Shown here: piece after piece, positions 55,181-64,000 of the stretch
Numbering within the stretch: the stretch's first letter is position 1
How the letters are laid out: the number at the start of each line of letters is the position of its first letter
From: Bordetella ansorpii
GTDB taxonomy: Bacteria > Pseudomonadota > Gammaproteobacteria > Burkholderiales > Burkholderiaceae_B
Length of the DNA stretch: 64,000 nucleotides
Direction of reading: 5' to 3'
Assembly (NCBI RefSeq): GCF_900078705.1
Contig: NZ_FKIF01000007.1
Coordinates: forward strand, 248,001-312,000
Program-made: the position numbers and the translations under genes
The notes under the pieces: model-generated
The model's database searches: none
The model's input: only the letters and a program-made list of their open reading frames with translations
Told to the model about the DNA's origin: nothing

Positions 55181-57256
55181 ATGACTTCCAATCCCCTGCT
55201 CGCTCCTGTTTCCGACCTGGTCGACTACGCCAGCGTCAAGCCCGCGCACATCGAACCGGCGGTCGATGAACTGCTGGAGATCGCCCGCCAGGCCGTGGAC
55301 CAGGCCGCCTCGCCCGACCTGCCCGCCACCTGGGAGGCCGTGGTCGAGCCGCTGGACACCGCCACCGAGCGCCTGTGGCGCGCCTGGTCGGTGGCCGGTC
55401 ACCTGAACGCCGTGGTCAACACGCCCGAACTGCGCGAGGTCTACAACGCCGCGCTGCCCAAGGTCACCGAATTCTCCACCTGGGTCGGCCTGCACGAAGG
55501 CCTGTACCGCCAGTACCAGCGCCTGCAGGCGGCCGCCGATTTCGCCTCGTGGCCACCCGTGCGCCGCCGCATCGTCGAACTGGCCCTGCGCGACTTCCGC
55601 CTGAGCGGCGTCGAACTGCAGGGCGAGGCCCGCGAGCGCTACGCCCAGAATTCCGAGCGCGAAGCGCAGGTGTCGCAGAAGTTTTCCGAGAACGTGCTGG
55701 ATGCGGTCGACGCCTGGTCCATCCTCATCGAGGACGAGGCCCGCCTGGCCGGCCTGCCCGCCGACGTGCTGGACGCCGCCCGCCAGGCTGCCGAGGCCGA
55801 AGGCAAGCCGGGCTGGATGCTGACCCTGAAGATGCCGTGCTACCTGCCGGTGATGCAGTATGCGCGCGATCGCGAACTGCGCGCCACGCTGTACCGCGCC
55901 TACGGCACGGTGGCCTCCGAGCACGGCACGCCCGAGCTGGACAACTCGCCGCTGATCGAAGAACTGCTGTCCCTGCGCGCCGAGGAAGCCTCGCTGCTGG
56001 GCTACGGCCATTTCGCCGCGCTGCGCCTGCAGACCCGCATGGCGCGCAGCGCGGAGGAAGTCACGGCCTTCCTGCGCGACCTGGCCGCCCGCGCCAAGCC
56101 CTACGCGCAGCGCGACCTGGCCGAACTGCGCGCGTACGCCGCCGCCGAACTGGGCATGACCGACCTGCAGCCCTGGGACGTGCCTTTCGCGTCCGAGCGC
56201 CTGCGCGAGTCGCGCTACGCCTATTCCGAGGACGAGATCAAGCAGTACTTCACCGAGCCGCGCGTGCTGTCGGGCCTGTACCAGGTCATCGAGACGCTGT
56301 TCGACGTGCGGCTGCGCGAAGTGCCCGTGTCGTCCTGGCATGCCGACGTGCGTGGCGTGCGTGTCGAAACCCCGTCGGGCGACCTGGTCGGCCATCTGTA
56401 CCTCGACCTGTACGCCCGTGCCGGCAAGCAAAGCGGCGCCTGGGTCGACAGCGAACGCACCCGCCGCCTGACGGCCGGCCGCCTGCAGACGCCCGTGGCC
56501 TACCTTACCTGCAATTTCGCCCGCCCCAACGGCGGCAAGGCCGCGCTTTTGACGCACGACGACGTCATCACGCTGTTCCATGAAACCGGCCACGCCCTGC
56601 ACGCGCTGCTGTCCGAAGTGGACGAGCCCGGCGCCGCCGCGTTCTCCAGCGTCGAATGGGACGCCATCGAACTGCCCTCGCAGTTCATGGAGAACTTCTG
56701 CTGGGAATGGTCAGTGGTGCAGCAACTGTCGGCCCACGTGGACAGCGGCCAGCCGCTGCCGCGCGACCTGTACGACCGCCTGCTGGCCGCCCGCAACTAT
56801 CAAAGCGGCATGCAGACGGTGCGCCAGATCGAGTTCGCGCTGTTCGACATGCTGCTGCATGCGCGGGCCCAGGCCACGCCCATCGCCGGCGTGCTGCAAC
56901 TGCTGCGGGAAGTACGCCAGGAGGTGGCCGTGCTGTTCCCGCCCGAGTGGCATCGCCTGCCGCACGCCTTCTCGCACCTGTTCGCGGGCGGCTACGGCGC
57001 GGGCTACTACAGCTACAAGTGGGCGGAAGTGCTGTCGGCGGATGCCTATGCGGCATTCGAGGAGGCCGCGGCCAAGGCCGCCGGCCCCGGCACGCTCGAC
57101 CCGGCCACGGGCGAGCGCTTCAAGCGCGAGATCCTGGCGGTCGGCGGCGCGCGTCCCGCCGCGGACTCGTTCCGCGCCTTCCGCGGCCGCGAGCCGAGCA
57201 TCGATGCGCTGCTGCGGCATAGCGGGATGGCGGCGGAGGCTGCCGCAGCGGCGTAG
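55181..57256 (+). CDS. prlC: Oligopeptidase A (M3 family zinc peptidase)
   Basis: This cytoplasmic metallopeptidase cleaves short peptides. The 691-residue product has the zinc motif HETGH (467-471) within FHETGHALHALL and the third ligand Glu494 (SSVEWDAIELPSQFMENF). The later motif SHLFAGGYGAGYYSYKWAEV is typical of the family and helps substrate binding. The N-terminal half is the long helical channel domain. Length is normal. Confidence 0.96.
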   Translation: MTSNPLLAPVSDLVDYASVKPAHIEPAVDELLEIARQAVDQAASPDLPATWEAVVEPLDTATERLWRAWSVAGHLNAVVNTPELREVYNAALPKVTEFSTWVGLHEGLYRQYQRLQAAADFASWPPVRRRIVELALRDFRLSGVELQGEARERYAQNSEREAQVSQKFSENVLDAVDAWSILIEDEARLAGLPADVLDAARQAAEAEGKPGWMLTLKMPCYLPVMQYARDRELRATLYRAYGTVASEHGTPELDNSPLIEELLSLRAEEASLLGYGHFAALRLQTRMARSAEEVTAFLRDLAARAKPYAQRDLAELRAYAAAELGMTDLQPWDVPFASERLRESRYAYSEDEIKQYFTEPRVLSGLYQVIETLFDVRLREVPVSSWHADVRGVRVETPSGDLVGHLYLDLYARAGKQSGAWVDSERTRRLTAGRLQTPVAYLTCNFARPNGGKAALLTHDDVITLFHETGHALHALLSEVDEPGAAAFSSVEWDAIELPSQFMENFCWEWSVVQQLSAHVDSGQPLPRDLYDRLLAARNYQSGMQTVRQIEFALFDMLLHARAQATPIAGVLQLLREVRQEVAVLFPPEWHRLPHAFSHLFAGGYGAGYYSYKWAEVLSADAYAAFEEAAAKAAGPGTLDPATGERFKREILAVGGARPAADSFRAFRGREPSIDALLRHSGMAAEAAAAA

Positions 57257-57444
57257 CGGGCACCGATCGGCCACAGAACCTTGCATGCCGATGGTCAGCA
57301 GGTCGGATCATAGGGATTCGGGTGAATGAGGATCACGCGGTGCCGGCGCGTCAAGCAGACGGATTTACGCCGAGCGGTAGAATCGGGGCTTGCCCGACAA
57401 TAACGACAACGCCGCGTCCACGGGCGCGGTGGCGAGACACCATC

Positions 57445-58059
57445 ATGCCGCTTTCCTCTTGCGCCCGTGCGTGGCGCGCCCTGCTGCTGGGCCTGTGCGT
57501 GCTGCTGGCCGCGTGCAGCGAACGCTCGGCCGACTGGTCGCTGTACAACGTGCGGGGACATCTGCCCGACCTGAAGTTCGCGCTGTCCGGCGCGGGCGGC
57601 AAGACCGTCACCAGCGAATCGTTGCGCGGCAAGACGGTGTTGCTGTTCTTCGGCTACGCCAGTTGTCCCGACATCTGTCCCACCACCATGGCGCAACTGA
57701 GCAACGTGCTGCAGCAACTGGGCGACCAGGCCGGCCAGGTGCGCATCGTGTTCGTCAGCGTGGACCCGCACCGCGATACGCCTGACATGCTGCAGGCCTA
57801 TGTGGATGCGTTCAACAGGCAGGCCATCGGCGTCACCGGCACCGAGAAGCAGATCGCCGACCTGGCACGGCGCTACCGCGTGGCCTATCAGATCGAGAAA
57901 CCCCGGCCGGGCGACGGCGCGGACGTGTACGACGTGACGCACAGCCGCGGCGTGTACATCTTCGACGGGCAGGGCCGAGCCCGGCTGCTGGCATCGGACA
58001 CCGACACCACCGCCGCGATGGTGCACGACCTGAAGCGCTTGCTGGCCATGGCCGGCTGA
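57445..58059 (+). CDS. SCO1/SenC-family copper chaperone lipoprotein
   Basis: From the ATG at 57445 the product has 204 residues. A lipoprotein signal (ALLLGLCVLLAAC, lipidated Cys24) is followed by a thioredoxin-like fold with the copper motif CPDIC (Cys74, Cys78) and the distant His in VTHSRGVYIFD. Such proteins deliver copper to the CuA site of cytochrome c oxidase or act as thiol reductases. The lipid anchor places it on the outer face of a membrane, in the periplasm. Confidence 0.93.
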   Translation: MPLSSCARAWRALLLGLCVLLAACSERSADWSLYNVRGHLPDLKFALSGAGGKTVTSESLRGKTVLLFFGYASCPDICPTTMAQLSNVLQQLGDQAGQVRIVFVSVDPHRDTPDMLQAYVDAFNRQAIGVTGTEKQIADLARRYRVAYQIEKPRPGDGADVYDVTHSRGVYIFDGQGRARLLASDTDTTAAMVHDLKRLLAMAG

Positions 58060-58250
58060 GGTGGATTCCGGAACGGCGCAGCCGTTGCCGCATCGGACAG
58101 CCTCCGACCGGGCCGCCCGCTCGCGCCCACTCACACGGACATGACAATCCGGTCTTTGTACCCGACCGGCACGCGTTGTTACAGCTTCCGGAGAAACCCC
58201 GTGGGTATCATGCCAGCCACGATTCCCCCCTCTAGGAAAGGAGTACCCGC

Positions 58251-58502
58251 ATGGGCTTCATCATCATGATCATCGTCGGTTTCATCGTGGGGTTGATCGC
58301 CCGCGCCATCATGCCGGGCAGGCAGAGCATGGGCTTCATCCTGACCACGATCCTGGGTATCGTGGGCTCGGTCGTGGCCGGCTTCCTGGGCCAGTCCCTG
58401 GGCTGGTACGCGCCGGGCGAACCGGCCGGCTGGATCGCCTCGGTGATCGGCGCGATCATCGTGCTGTTCGTGGTGGGCCTGTTCACCAAGAACCGGGGTT
58501 GA
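58251..58502 (+). CDS. GlsB/YeaQ/YmgE-family small membrane protein
   Basis: The 83-residue product is almost wholly hydrophobic, with three membrane segments (about 2-20, 28-48, 58-78) and the family pattern GLIARAIMPGRQSMGFILTT and LGIVGSVVAGFLG. Members are called transglycosylase-associated proteins and are often stress-induced, but their function is not established. A strong RBS AGGAAAGGAG (58234-58243) lies 7 bases before the ATG. Confidence 0.92.
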   Translation: MGFIIMIIVGFIVGLIARAIMPGRQSMGFILTTILGIVGSVVAGFLGQSLGWYAPGEPAGWIASVIGAIIVLFVVGLFTKNRG

Positions 58503-58510
58503 TACCCCAC

Positions 58511-58535
58511 GGTACGGCGCGCCTCGCGCCGTACC
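58511..58535. repeat. Perfect inverted repeat after the small membrane protein gene
   Basis: GGTACGGCGCG-CCT-CGCGCCGTACC is an 11-bp perfect stem with a 3-base loop, directly before the terminator at 58537-58574. No T-run follows it. Confidence 0.7.
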
Positions 58536-58536
58536 G

Positions 58537-58574
58537 AAAAATGCCGGCAGCCTGCGTAAGCTGCCGGCATTTTT
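58537..58574. terminator. Bidirectional rho-independent terminator
   Basis: AAAAATGCCGGCAGC, 8-base loop, GCTGCCGGCATTTTT form a long stem with A- and T-runs on both sides. It lies between convergent genes (the small membrane protein and the OprM-like gene) and can stop transcription from both. Confidence 0.93.
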
Positions 58575-60061
58575 CATTTCATGCCCTGAGTGGGCATCAC
58601 CGTATGCTCGCTCCAGCCGCCGCCCAGGGCCTTGTACAGGCTGATCAGGTTGGACAGGCGCTGCAGGCGGGTGTTGATCAGCGTCTGCTGCGCCGAGTAC
58701 AGCGAACGCTGCGAATCCAGCACCGTCAGGTAGTTGTCGATGCCCAGCTCGAATCGCTGCTGCGACAGCTTGTACGCGCGCTGGCTGGCGTCGACCAGCT
58801 TGCGTTGCGAGGCGATCTGCTCGTCCAGGGTGCCACGTCCGGCCAGCGCATCGGAGACCTCGCGGAAGCCGGACTGGATGGCGCGTTCGTAATTGGCGAT
58901 CTCGATGCGCTTCTGCAGCTTCGCCACGTCCAGGTTGGCCTGCAGCGAACCGCCCGCGAAGATCGGCACCGTGATCTGCGGCGCGAAGCTCCAGGCGCCC
59001 GAGCCGCCCTCGAACAGGCCGCCCAGCGAGGCGCTGGCGGTGCCGGCGCTGCCCGTCAGGCTGATGCTGGGGAAGAACGCCGCGCGCGCCGCGCCGATGT
59101 TGGCATTGGCGCCTTGCAGGACGTGCTCGGCGGCGCGGATGTCGGGCCGCCGCGTCAGCAGGTCGGACGGCACGCCGGCGGGCAGATCGATCGGCATCAT
59201 GTCGTCCGGCAAGGGCTGCACGTGGTCGAGCTGGGGCGCCAGCTCGGCCGGAACCGGCTGGCCGATCAGCAGCGTCAGCGCGTTGCGGTCTTGCGCCACC
59301 AGCCGCGTGTATTGCGACAGGTTGCTCTCGGCCGTGCGCAGCGCGATCTCGGCCTGGCTCATGTCCAGGTCGGTCGCCACGCCCAGGTCGAAGCTCTGCT
59401 TCGTCAGGTCGTAGGACTCTTTCTGCGCCTTGTACGTGTCGCGCGTCAGGCCCAGCAATTCCTGGTCGGCGCGCAGCGTCAGGTAGGCGTTGGCGGTTTC
59501 GGAGACCAGGCTCAGTTGCGTGGCGATACGGGTTTCGTCCTGCGCCAGATAGGTCTGCAGGGCCTGCTCGCTGAGGCTGCGGATGCGGCCGAACAGGTCC
59601 AGCTCCCAGGCGGAGGTCGCCACGCCCACCTGATAGGTGCGGCTGATGGTGGCCTCGCCCGTGCGGCTGAGATCGGCCGGCGAACGCGAGACGTCCGCCG
59701 TGCCCGCCACGCCCACGGACGGCAGCAGGTCGGCGCGCTGGATGCGGTATTGCGCGCGCGCCACCTCGACGTTCAGCGCGGCCACGCGCATGTCGCGGTT
59801 GTCAGCCAGCGCCAGTTGGATCAACCGCTGCAGCACGGGATCGCGGAAGAAGTCGCGCCAGCCCACGTCGCCGGCGGCCTGGACCGCCGCGGCGCCATGC
59901 ACCCGCGTGTTCTGGGTGGGTTGGCGGTCGTAGGCCGGACCGGTGGGATAGGCGGCATCGACCGGCGCCGCGGGACGTTCGTAGGTGGGCGCCAGCGAGC
60001 AGCCCGCCAGGGCGGCCATCAACAGCGCGCCGGACAGGGGTTTCAGGGCGATGCGCATCAT
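58574..60061 (-). CDS. RND efflux outer membrane lipoprotein (OprM/NodT family)
   Basis: This is the outer-membrane channel of a tripartite drug efflux pump. The 495-residue product has a lipoprotein signal (LLMAALAGC, Cys21), then APTYERP. The two OEP repeats are visible in [20 protein letters not shown] and [20 protein letters not shown], with the long helical hairpins of TolC-like channels. The start ATG overlaps the stop of the upstream RND gene. It is closest in kind to OprM; the substrate range cannot be read from sequence. Confidence 0.94.
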   Translation of the reverse strand: MMRIALKPLSGALLMAALAGCSLAPTYERPAAPVDAAYPTGPAYDRQPTQNTRVHGAAAVQAAGDVGWRDFFRDPVLQRLIQLALADNRDMRVAALNVEVARAQYRIQRADLLPSVGVAGTADVSRSPADLSRTGEATISRTYQVGVATSAWELDLFGRIRSLSEQALQTYLAQDETRIATQLSLVSETANAYLTLRADQELLGLTRDTYKAQKESYDLTKQSFDLGVATDLDMSQAEIALRTAESNLSQYTRLVAQDRNALTLLIGQPVPAELAPQLDHVQPLPDDMMPIDLPAGVPSDLLTRRPDIRAAEHVLQGANANIGAARAAFFPSISLTGSAGTASASLGGLFEGGSGAWSFAPQITVPIFAGGSLQANLDVAKLQKRIEIANYERAIQSGFREVSDALAGRGTLDEQIASQRKLVDASQRAYKLSQQRFELGIDNYLTVLDSQRSLYSAQQTLINTRLQRLSNLISLYKALGGGWSEHTVMPTQGMK

Positions 60062-63000
60062 GCGTGGCCTCCGTTGGACGGATCGGCCGAGGTGCCGTGG
60101 CCGCCAGTGTGCGGGGGCTCTTCGCTTTCGCTCATGCGCTTGACGCGGAACAGACGGAGCATGGTCACAAAGAACAGGGGGACGAAGAAGATGGCCAGGA
60201 AAGTGCCGGTGAGCATGCCGCCGATCACGCCCGTGCCGATGGCGTTCTGGCTGCCCGAGCCCGCGCCCGAGGCAATGGCCAGCGGCACCACGCCCAGGAT
60301 GAAGGCCAGCGAGGTCATCAGGATGGGACGCAGGCGCTGCCGTGCCGCGTGCACGGCGGCCTCGGCCAGCGAGGCCCCTTTCTCGAAGTGCTCTTTGGCG
60401 AACTCCACGATAAGGATCGCGTTCTTGGCCGCAAGCCCCACCGTGGTCAACAGACCCACCTGGAAGTACACGTCGTTGGAGAGCCCTCGCAACGCGGTCG
60501 CCAACAGCGTACCGACGACCCCCAGCGGCACCACCAGCATCACCGCGGTGGGAATGCTCCAGCTTTCATACAGCGCCGCCAGGCACAGGAACACCACGAT
60601 CAGCGAGATGGCGTAGAGCGCGGGCGCCTGCGCCCCGGACATGCGCTCTTCGAACGACAGGCCCGTCCATTCGAAGCCGATACCCGGGGGCAGGGTCTTG
60701 GCGATGCGTTCCATCTCGGCCATGGCCTCGCCCGAACTGTAGCCCGGCGCGGCCTGGCCCTGCACGTTGTACGACGGCACGCCGTTGTAGCGGTTCAGCT
60801 TCTGCGAGCCGAAGGTCCATTCGGCCGTGGCGAACGACGAGAACGGCACCATCTGCCCTTCGGCGTTGCGCACGTACCATTTGCCGAGGTCGTCGGGCAG
60901 CATGCGCGCGGTGGCGTCGCCCTGCAGGAAGACCTTCTTGACGCGGCCCCGGTCGATGAAGTCGTTGACGTACGAGCCGCCCCATGCGATGGACAGCGTG
61001 CTGTTGATCTCGGAAATGGAGACCCCCAGCGCACGGGCCTTCTCGCGGTCGATGTTCAACTGGTACTGAGGCGCGTCCTCGATGCCGTTGGGCCGCACGG
61101 CCACCAGCATCGGGCTTTTCATGGCTTCGCCCAGCAACTGGTTGCGCGCCTTCAGCAACTGATCGTGGCCCAGGCCGGCCTCGTCCTTCAACTGGAAGTC
61201 GAAGCCCGTGGCGTTGCCCAGCTCCATCACGGAAGGCGGCGCGAACACGGCGATCTGCGCGTCGCGCAGGTTCTTGGCGAAGTACGCGTTGGCCCGCCCC
61301 GCCACGGCCTGGGCGCGCTGGTCGGCGCCGGGACGCTGCTCCCAGTCGCGCAGGCGCACGAACATGATGGCGGCGTTCTGGCCCCGGCCGCCGAAGTTGA
61401 AGCCGGACACCATGAACACGGACTGCACGCTGGCCTTCTCGTCTTCCAGCAGGTAGCGTTGCGCCTGCTCGATCGTCTGGCGCGTGCGCTCGGCGGTCGC
61501 ACCCGGAGGCGCCTGCACCTGGGCGAACAGGATGCCCTGGTCTTCCTCGGGCAGGAACGCCGTGGGGATGCGCGTGAACAGCCAGGCCATGCCGATCAGG
61601 ATCAGCACGTAGATCAGCAGCAGGCGCTTGGTGCGGCCCAGGCTGCGCGACACGGTGTTGGCGTAGCCGTTGCTGGCGCGGTCGAAGTTGCGGTTGAACC
61701 AGCCGAAGAACCCGCGGCGCGTGCCGTGGCCGTGCTTGGGCTTGAGGATGGTGGCGCACAGCGCCGGCGTGAACACGATGGCCACGATCACCGACAGCAC
61801 CATCGAGGACACGATGGTGATGGAGAACTGGCGATAGATGACGCCCGTGGAGCCGCCGAAGAACGCCATCGGCACGAACACGGCCGACAGCACCATGGCG
61901 ATCCCCACCAGCGCCCCGGTGATCTGCTCCATGGACTTGCGCGTGGCCTGCTTGGGCGATAACCCCTCCTCTTCCATCACCCGCTCGACGTTTTCGACCA
62001 CCACGATGGCATCGTCCACCAGCAGGCCGATGGCCAGCACCATGCCGAACATGGTGAGCGTGTTGATGGAGTAGCCGAAGGCGGCCAGCACCGCGAACGT
62101 GCCCAGCAGCACCACCGGCACGGCCATGGTGGGAATCAGCGTGGCCCGGAAGTTCTGCAGGAACAGGTACATCACCAGGAACACGAGGATGATGGCCTCG
62201 ACCAGGGTATGCACCACGCCCTTGATGGACAGGCTGACGAACGGCGTGGTGTCGTAGGGATATACGACGTCCATGCCGGGCGGGAAGAACGGCTTGAGGC
62301 GCTCGATGGTGGCGCGTACGTTGTCGACCGTGTCCAGCGCGTTGGCGCCGGGGGCCAGCTTGATGGCCAGGCCCGAGGCCGGGCTGCCGTTAAAGGCGCT
62401 GTCGATGGCGTAGGTCTGCGGACCCAGCTCGATCCTGGCCACGTCGGACAGGCGCACGCGCGAGCCGTCGGTGTTGACCTTCAGCAGGATGCGGCCAAAC
62501 TGCTCGGGCGTCGTCAGGCGCGACGGTCCGATCACCGTGGCGTTGAGCTGCTGGCCGCGCACGGCGGGCAGGCCGCCGACCTGGCCCGAGGACACCTGGA
62601 CGTTCTGCTCCTGGATGGCCGACGTGACGTCGGGCGCCGTCAGGCTGTAGTTGACCAGCTTGTCCGGATCCAGCCAGATACGCATGGCGTACGACGACCC
62701 GAACAGCTGGAAGTCGCCGACGCCCTGCGTACGGCTGATGGGATCCTGGACGTACGAGGCGACGTAGTCGGAGATGTCCGCGCGCGTCATGTTGGGATTG
62801 CTGGACACGAAGCCCGCGACGATCAGGAAGTTCTTGGTCGCCTTGGTGATGCGGATGCCCTGCTGCTGCACCTCGAGCGGCAGTTGCGGCTGCGCCACCG
62901 CCAGCTTGTTCTGCACCTGCACCTGTGCAATGTCGGGGCTGGTGCCCTGGCGGAACGTGAGCGTGATGCTCATGCTGCCGTCGGAGTTGCTTTCGGACGA

Positions 63001-63234
63001 GATGTACTGCAGCCCGTCCAGGCCGTTCATCTGCTGCTCGATGACCTGCACCACCGTGTCCTGCACGGTCTGCGCCGAGGCGCCGGGATAGGTCACCTGC
63101 ACCTGGATGGAGGGCGGCGCGATGTTCGGGTACTGCGCCACCGGCAACGACATGATGGACAGCAAGCCTGCCAGCATCAATACGATGGCGATGACCCATG
63201 CGAACACGGGCCTGTCGATGAAAAACTTGGCCAT
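60058..63234 (-). CDS. RND efflux inner membrane transporter (AcrB/MexB type, HAE1)
   Basis: This is the proton-driven drug pump of the inner membrane. The 1058-residue product starts [20 protein letters not shown] (matches AcrB/MexB) and has 12 membrane segments, two large periplasmic loops and the proton-relay Asp pair in [18 protein letters not shown]. The conserved TM11 region [20 protein letters not shown] contains the relay Lys. Length is normal. It lies 16 bp after the AcrA-like gene. Confidence 0.97.
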   Translation of the reverse strand: MAKFFIDRPVFAWVIAIVLMLAGLLSIMSLPVAQYPNIAPPSIQVQVTYPGASAQTVQDTVVQVIEQQMNGLDGLQYISSESNSDGSMSITLTFRQGTSPDIAQVQVQNKLAVAQPQLPLEVQQQGIRITKATKNFLIVAGFVSSNPNMTRADISDYVASYVQDPISRTQGVGDFQLFGSSYAMRIWLDPDKLVNYSLTAPDVTSAIQEQNVQVSSGQVGGLPAVRGQQLNATVIGPSRLTTPEQFGRILLKVNTDGSRVRLSDVARIELGPQTYAIDSAFNGSPASGLAIKLAPGANALDTVDNVRATIERLKPFFPPGMDVVYPYDTTPFVSLSIKGVVHTLVEAIILVFLVMYLFLQNFRATLIPTMAVPVVLLGTFAVLAAFGYSINTLTMFGMVLAIGLLVDDAIVVVENVERVMEEEGLSPKQATRKSMEQITGALVGIAMVLSAVFVPMAFFGGSTGVIYRQFSITIVSSMVLSVIVAIVFTPALCATILKPKHGHGTRRGFFGWFNRNFDRASNGYANTVSRSLGRTKRLLLIYVLILIGMAWLFTRIPTAFLPEEDQGILFAQVQAPPGATAERTRQTIEQAQRYLLEDEKASVQSVFMVSGFNFGGRGQNAAIMFVRLRDWEQRPGADQRAQAVAGRANAYFAKNLRDAQIAVFAPPSVMELGNATGFDFQLKDEAGLGHDQLLKARNQLLGEAMKSPMLVAVRPNGIEDAPQYQLNIDREKARALGVSISEINSTLSIAWGGSYVNDFIDRGRVKKVFLQGDATARMLPDDLGKWYVRNAEGQMVPFSSFATAEWTFGSQKLNRYNGVPSYNVQGQAAPGYSSGEAMAEMERIAKTLPPGIGFEWTGLSFEERMSGAQAPALYAISLIVVFLCLAALYESWSIPTAVMLVVPLGVVGTLLATALRGLSNDVYFQVGLLTTVGLAAKNAILIVEFAKEHFEKGASLAEAAVHAARQRLRPILMTSLAFILGVVPLAIASGAGSGSQNAIGTGVIGGMLTGTFLAIFFVPLFFVTMLRLFRVKRMSESEEPPHTGGHGTSADPSNGGHA

Positions 63235-63250
63235 GCGCTGAGGCTCCGTG

Positions 63251-64000
63251 TTATTTCGCTTGGGGCGCGGCGGGCTGGGCGCCCGGTGCGGCGGGCGCCT
63301 GGCCCGGCTGCGCCGGCGGGGTCCACTCGGCGGCATTGACTTCGACGCCGGGGCGGGCCTGCTGCAGGCCTTCGACGATGACCCTGTCGCCCGGCTTGAC
63401 GCCGTCGGTGACCAGCCACTGGTCGCCGATCGCGCGGTCGGCCTTCAGCGTGCGCTGCTCGACCTTGTTCTGGGCATTGACCACCAGCGCGGTGGGCTCG
63501 CCGCGCGGGCTGCGCGTGACCCCGCGCTGCGGCACCAGCAGCCCCTCGGGCGCCACGCCCTCGGCCAGCCGCGCGCGCACGTACATGCCGGGCAGCAACT
63601 GGCGGTCGGGATTGGGGAAGACGGCGCGCACCACCACCGACCCGGTGGTGGGATCGACGGTGACTTCCGAGAATTGCAGCTTGCCGGTCTGCGTGTAGCG
63701 GGTGCCGTCCTCGAGCGTGAGCGTGACTTCGGCGGCCTGCTCGCCGCCGCTCTGCTTGAGCATGCCGCTGGCCAGCGCGCGCTTCAGGCGCAGCAGCTGC
63801 ACGCTGGACTGCGTGACGTCGACGTAGATGGGATCGATCTGCTGCACCGTGGCGATGGGCGAGGTCTGGTTGGCCGTGAGCAGCGCGCCTTCGGTGACGG
63901 CCGAACGGCCGATGATGCCGCTGATCGGCGACAGCACCTTGGTGTAGACGAGGTTGATGCGGGCGGTGTCCAGCGCGGCCTTGGCCGACTGCACGTCGGC
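63251..64000 (-). CDS. RND efflux periplasmic adaptor (AcrA/MexA type, 5' end cut off)
   Basis: This is the membrane-fusion protein of the same pump. The visible 249 C-terminal residues include [20 protein letters not shown] (end of the lipoyl/hairpin region), [15 protein letters not shown] (beta-barrel) and [10 protein letters not shown], ending in a Pro/Ala/Gln-rich tail. The signal peptide and first half lie beyond base 64000. It is the first visible gene of the adaptor-pump-channel operon; any repressor gene is outside the window. Confidence 0.95.
   Translation of the reverse strand, partial: ADVQSAKAALDTARINLVYTKVLSPISGIIGRSAVTEGALLTANQTSPIATVQQIDPIYVDVTQSSVQLLRLKRALASGMLKQSGGEQAAEVTLTLEDGTRYTQTGKLQFSEVTVDPTTGSVVVRAVFPNPDRQLLPGMYVRARLAEGVAPEGLLVPQRGVTRSPRGEPTALVVNAQNKVEQRTLKADRAIGDQWLVTDGVKPGDRVIVEGLQQARPGVEVNAAEWTPPAQPGQAPAAPGAQPAAPQAK

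Noticed and set aside
1-64000. Insertion sequences, phage genes, tRNA, rRNA, CRISPR arrays
   Set aside because: I looked for transposase or integrase motifs, terminal repeats and RNA gene sequence and saw none that I could support.

Overview
This is high-GC proteobacterial DNA. The gene order and products fit a motile member of the Alcaligenaceae (Bordetella/Achromobacter type): an FlhDC-controlled flagellar regulon, lipoyl-domain-fused dihydrolipoamide dehydrogenase next to aceEF, and a MexAB-OprM type efflux operon. The genus assignment is inference from gene content; no rRNA or tRNA is present to settle it.

Layout. (1) 1-12183: flagellar axial structure. flgBCDEFGHIJKL run leftwards (flgL is cut by the window edge), and flgA, flgM and flgN run rightwards. 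(2) 12311-18420: flhB-flhA-flhF, leftward export apparatus genes; flhF has a very long C-terminal extension. (3) 18626-19660: a GAF-GGDEF diguanylate cyclase. (4) 19713-30616: a leftward master regulator/motor/chemotaxis run, flhD-flhC-motA-motB-receiver-cheA-cheW-MCP-cheR-cheB-cheY-cheZ. (5) 31029-33519: fliA (sigma-28) and the flagellin gene. (6) 33725-44056: a rightward accessory block that looks like a flagellin glycosylation island. It holds a 1224-residue multi-domain glycosyltransferase, enzymes for a CDP-linked, probably C-methylated deoxysugar, two more methyltransferase-like genes and a small YjfB-type motility protein. (7) 44094-51396: an EcsC-like gene and the pyruvate dehydrogenase operon aceE-aceF-lpdA. 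(8) 51690-58502: a PAS sensor kinase/FixJ-type regulator pair, folD, an M3 oligopeptidase, a SCO1-type lipoprotein and a small GlsB/YeaQ membrane protein. (9) 58574-64000: an RND efflux operon (OprM-, AcrB- and partial AcrA-like).

How the parts fit. FlhDC should switch on the hook-basal body genes and fliA. FliA then reads three well-formed sigma-28 promoters that I located by eye, upstream of flgK, flgM and fliC. They share a variant -10 of the form GCCGTWA. FlgM and FlgN follow flgA. The island directly after fliC, with overlapping stop/start codons in its sugar genes, is the most unusual region. I infer that it builds and attaches an unusual branched, possibly methylated sugar to flagellin. 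I see no insertion sequences, CRISPR arrays, phage genes, tRNA or rRNA genes.
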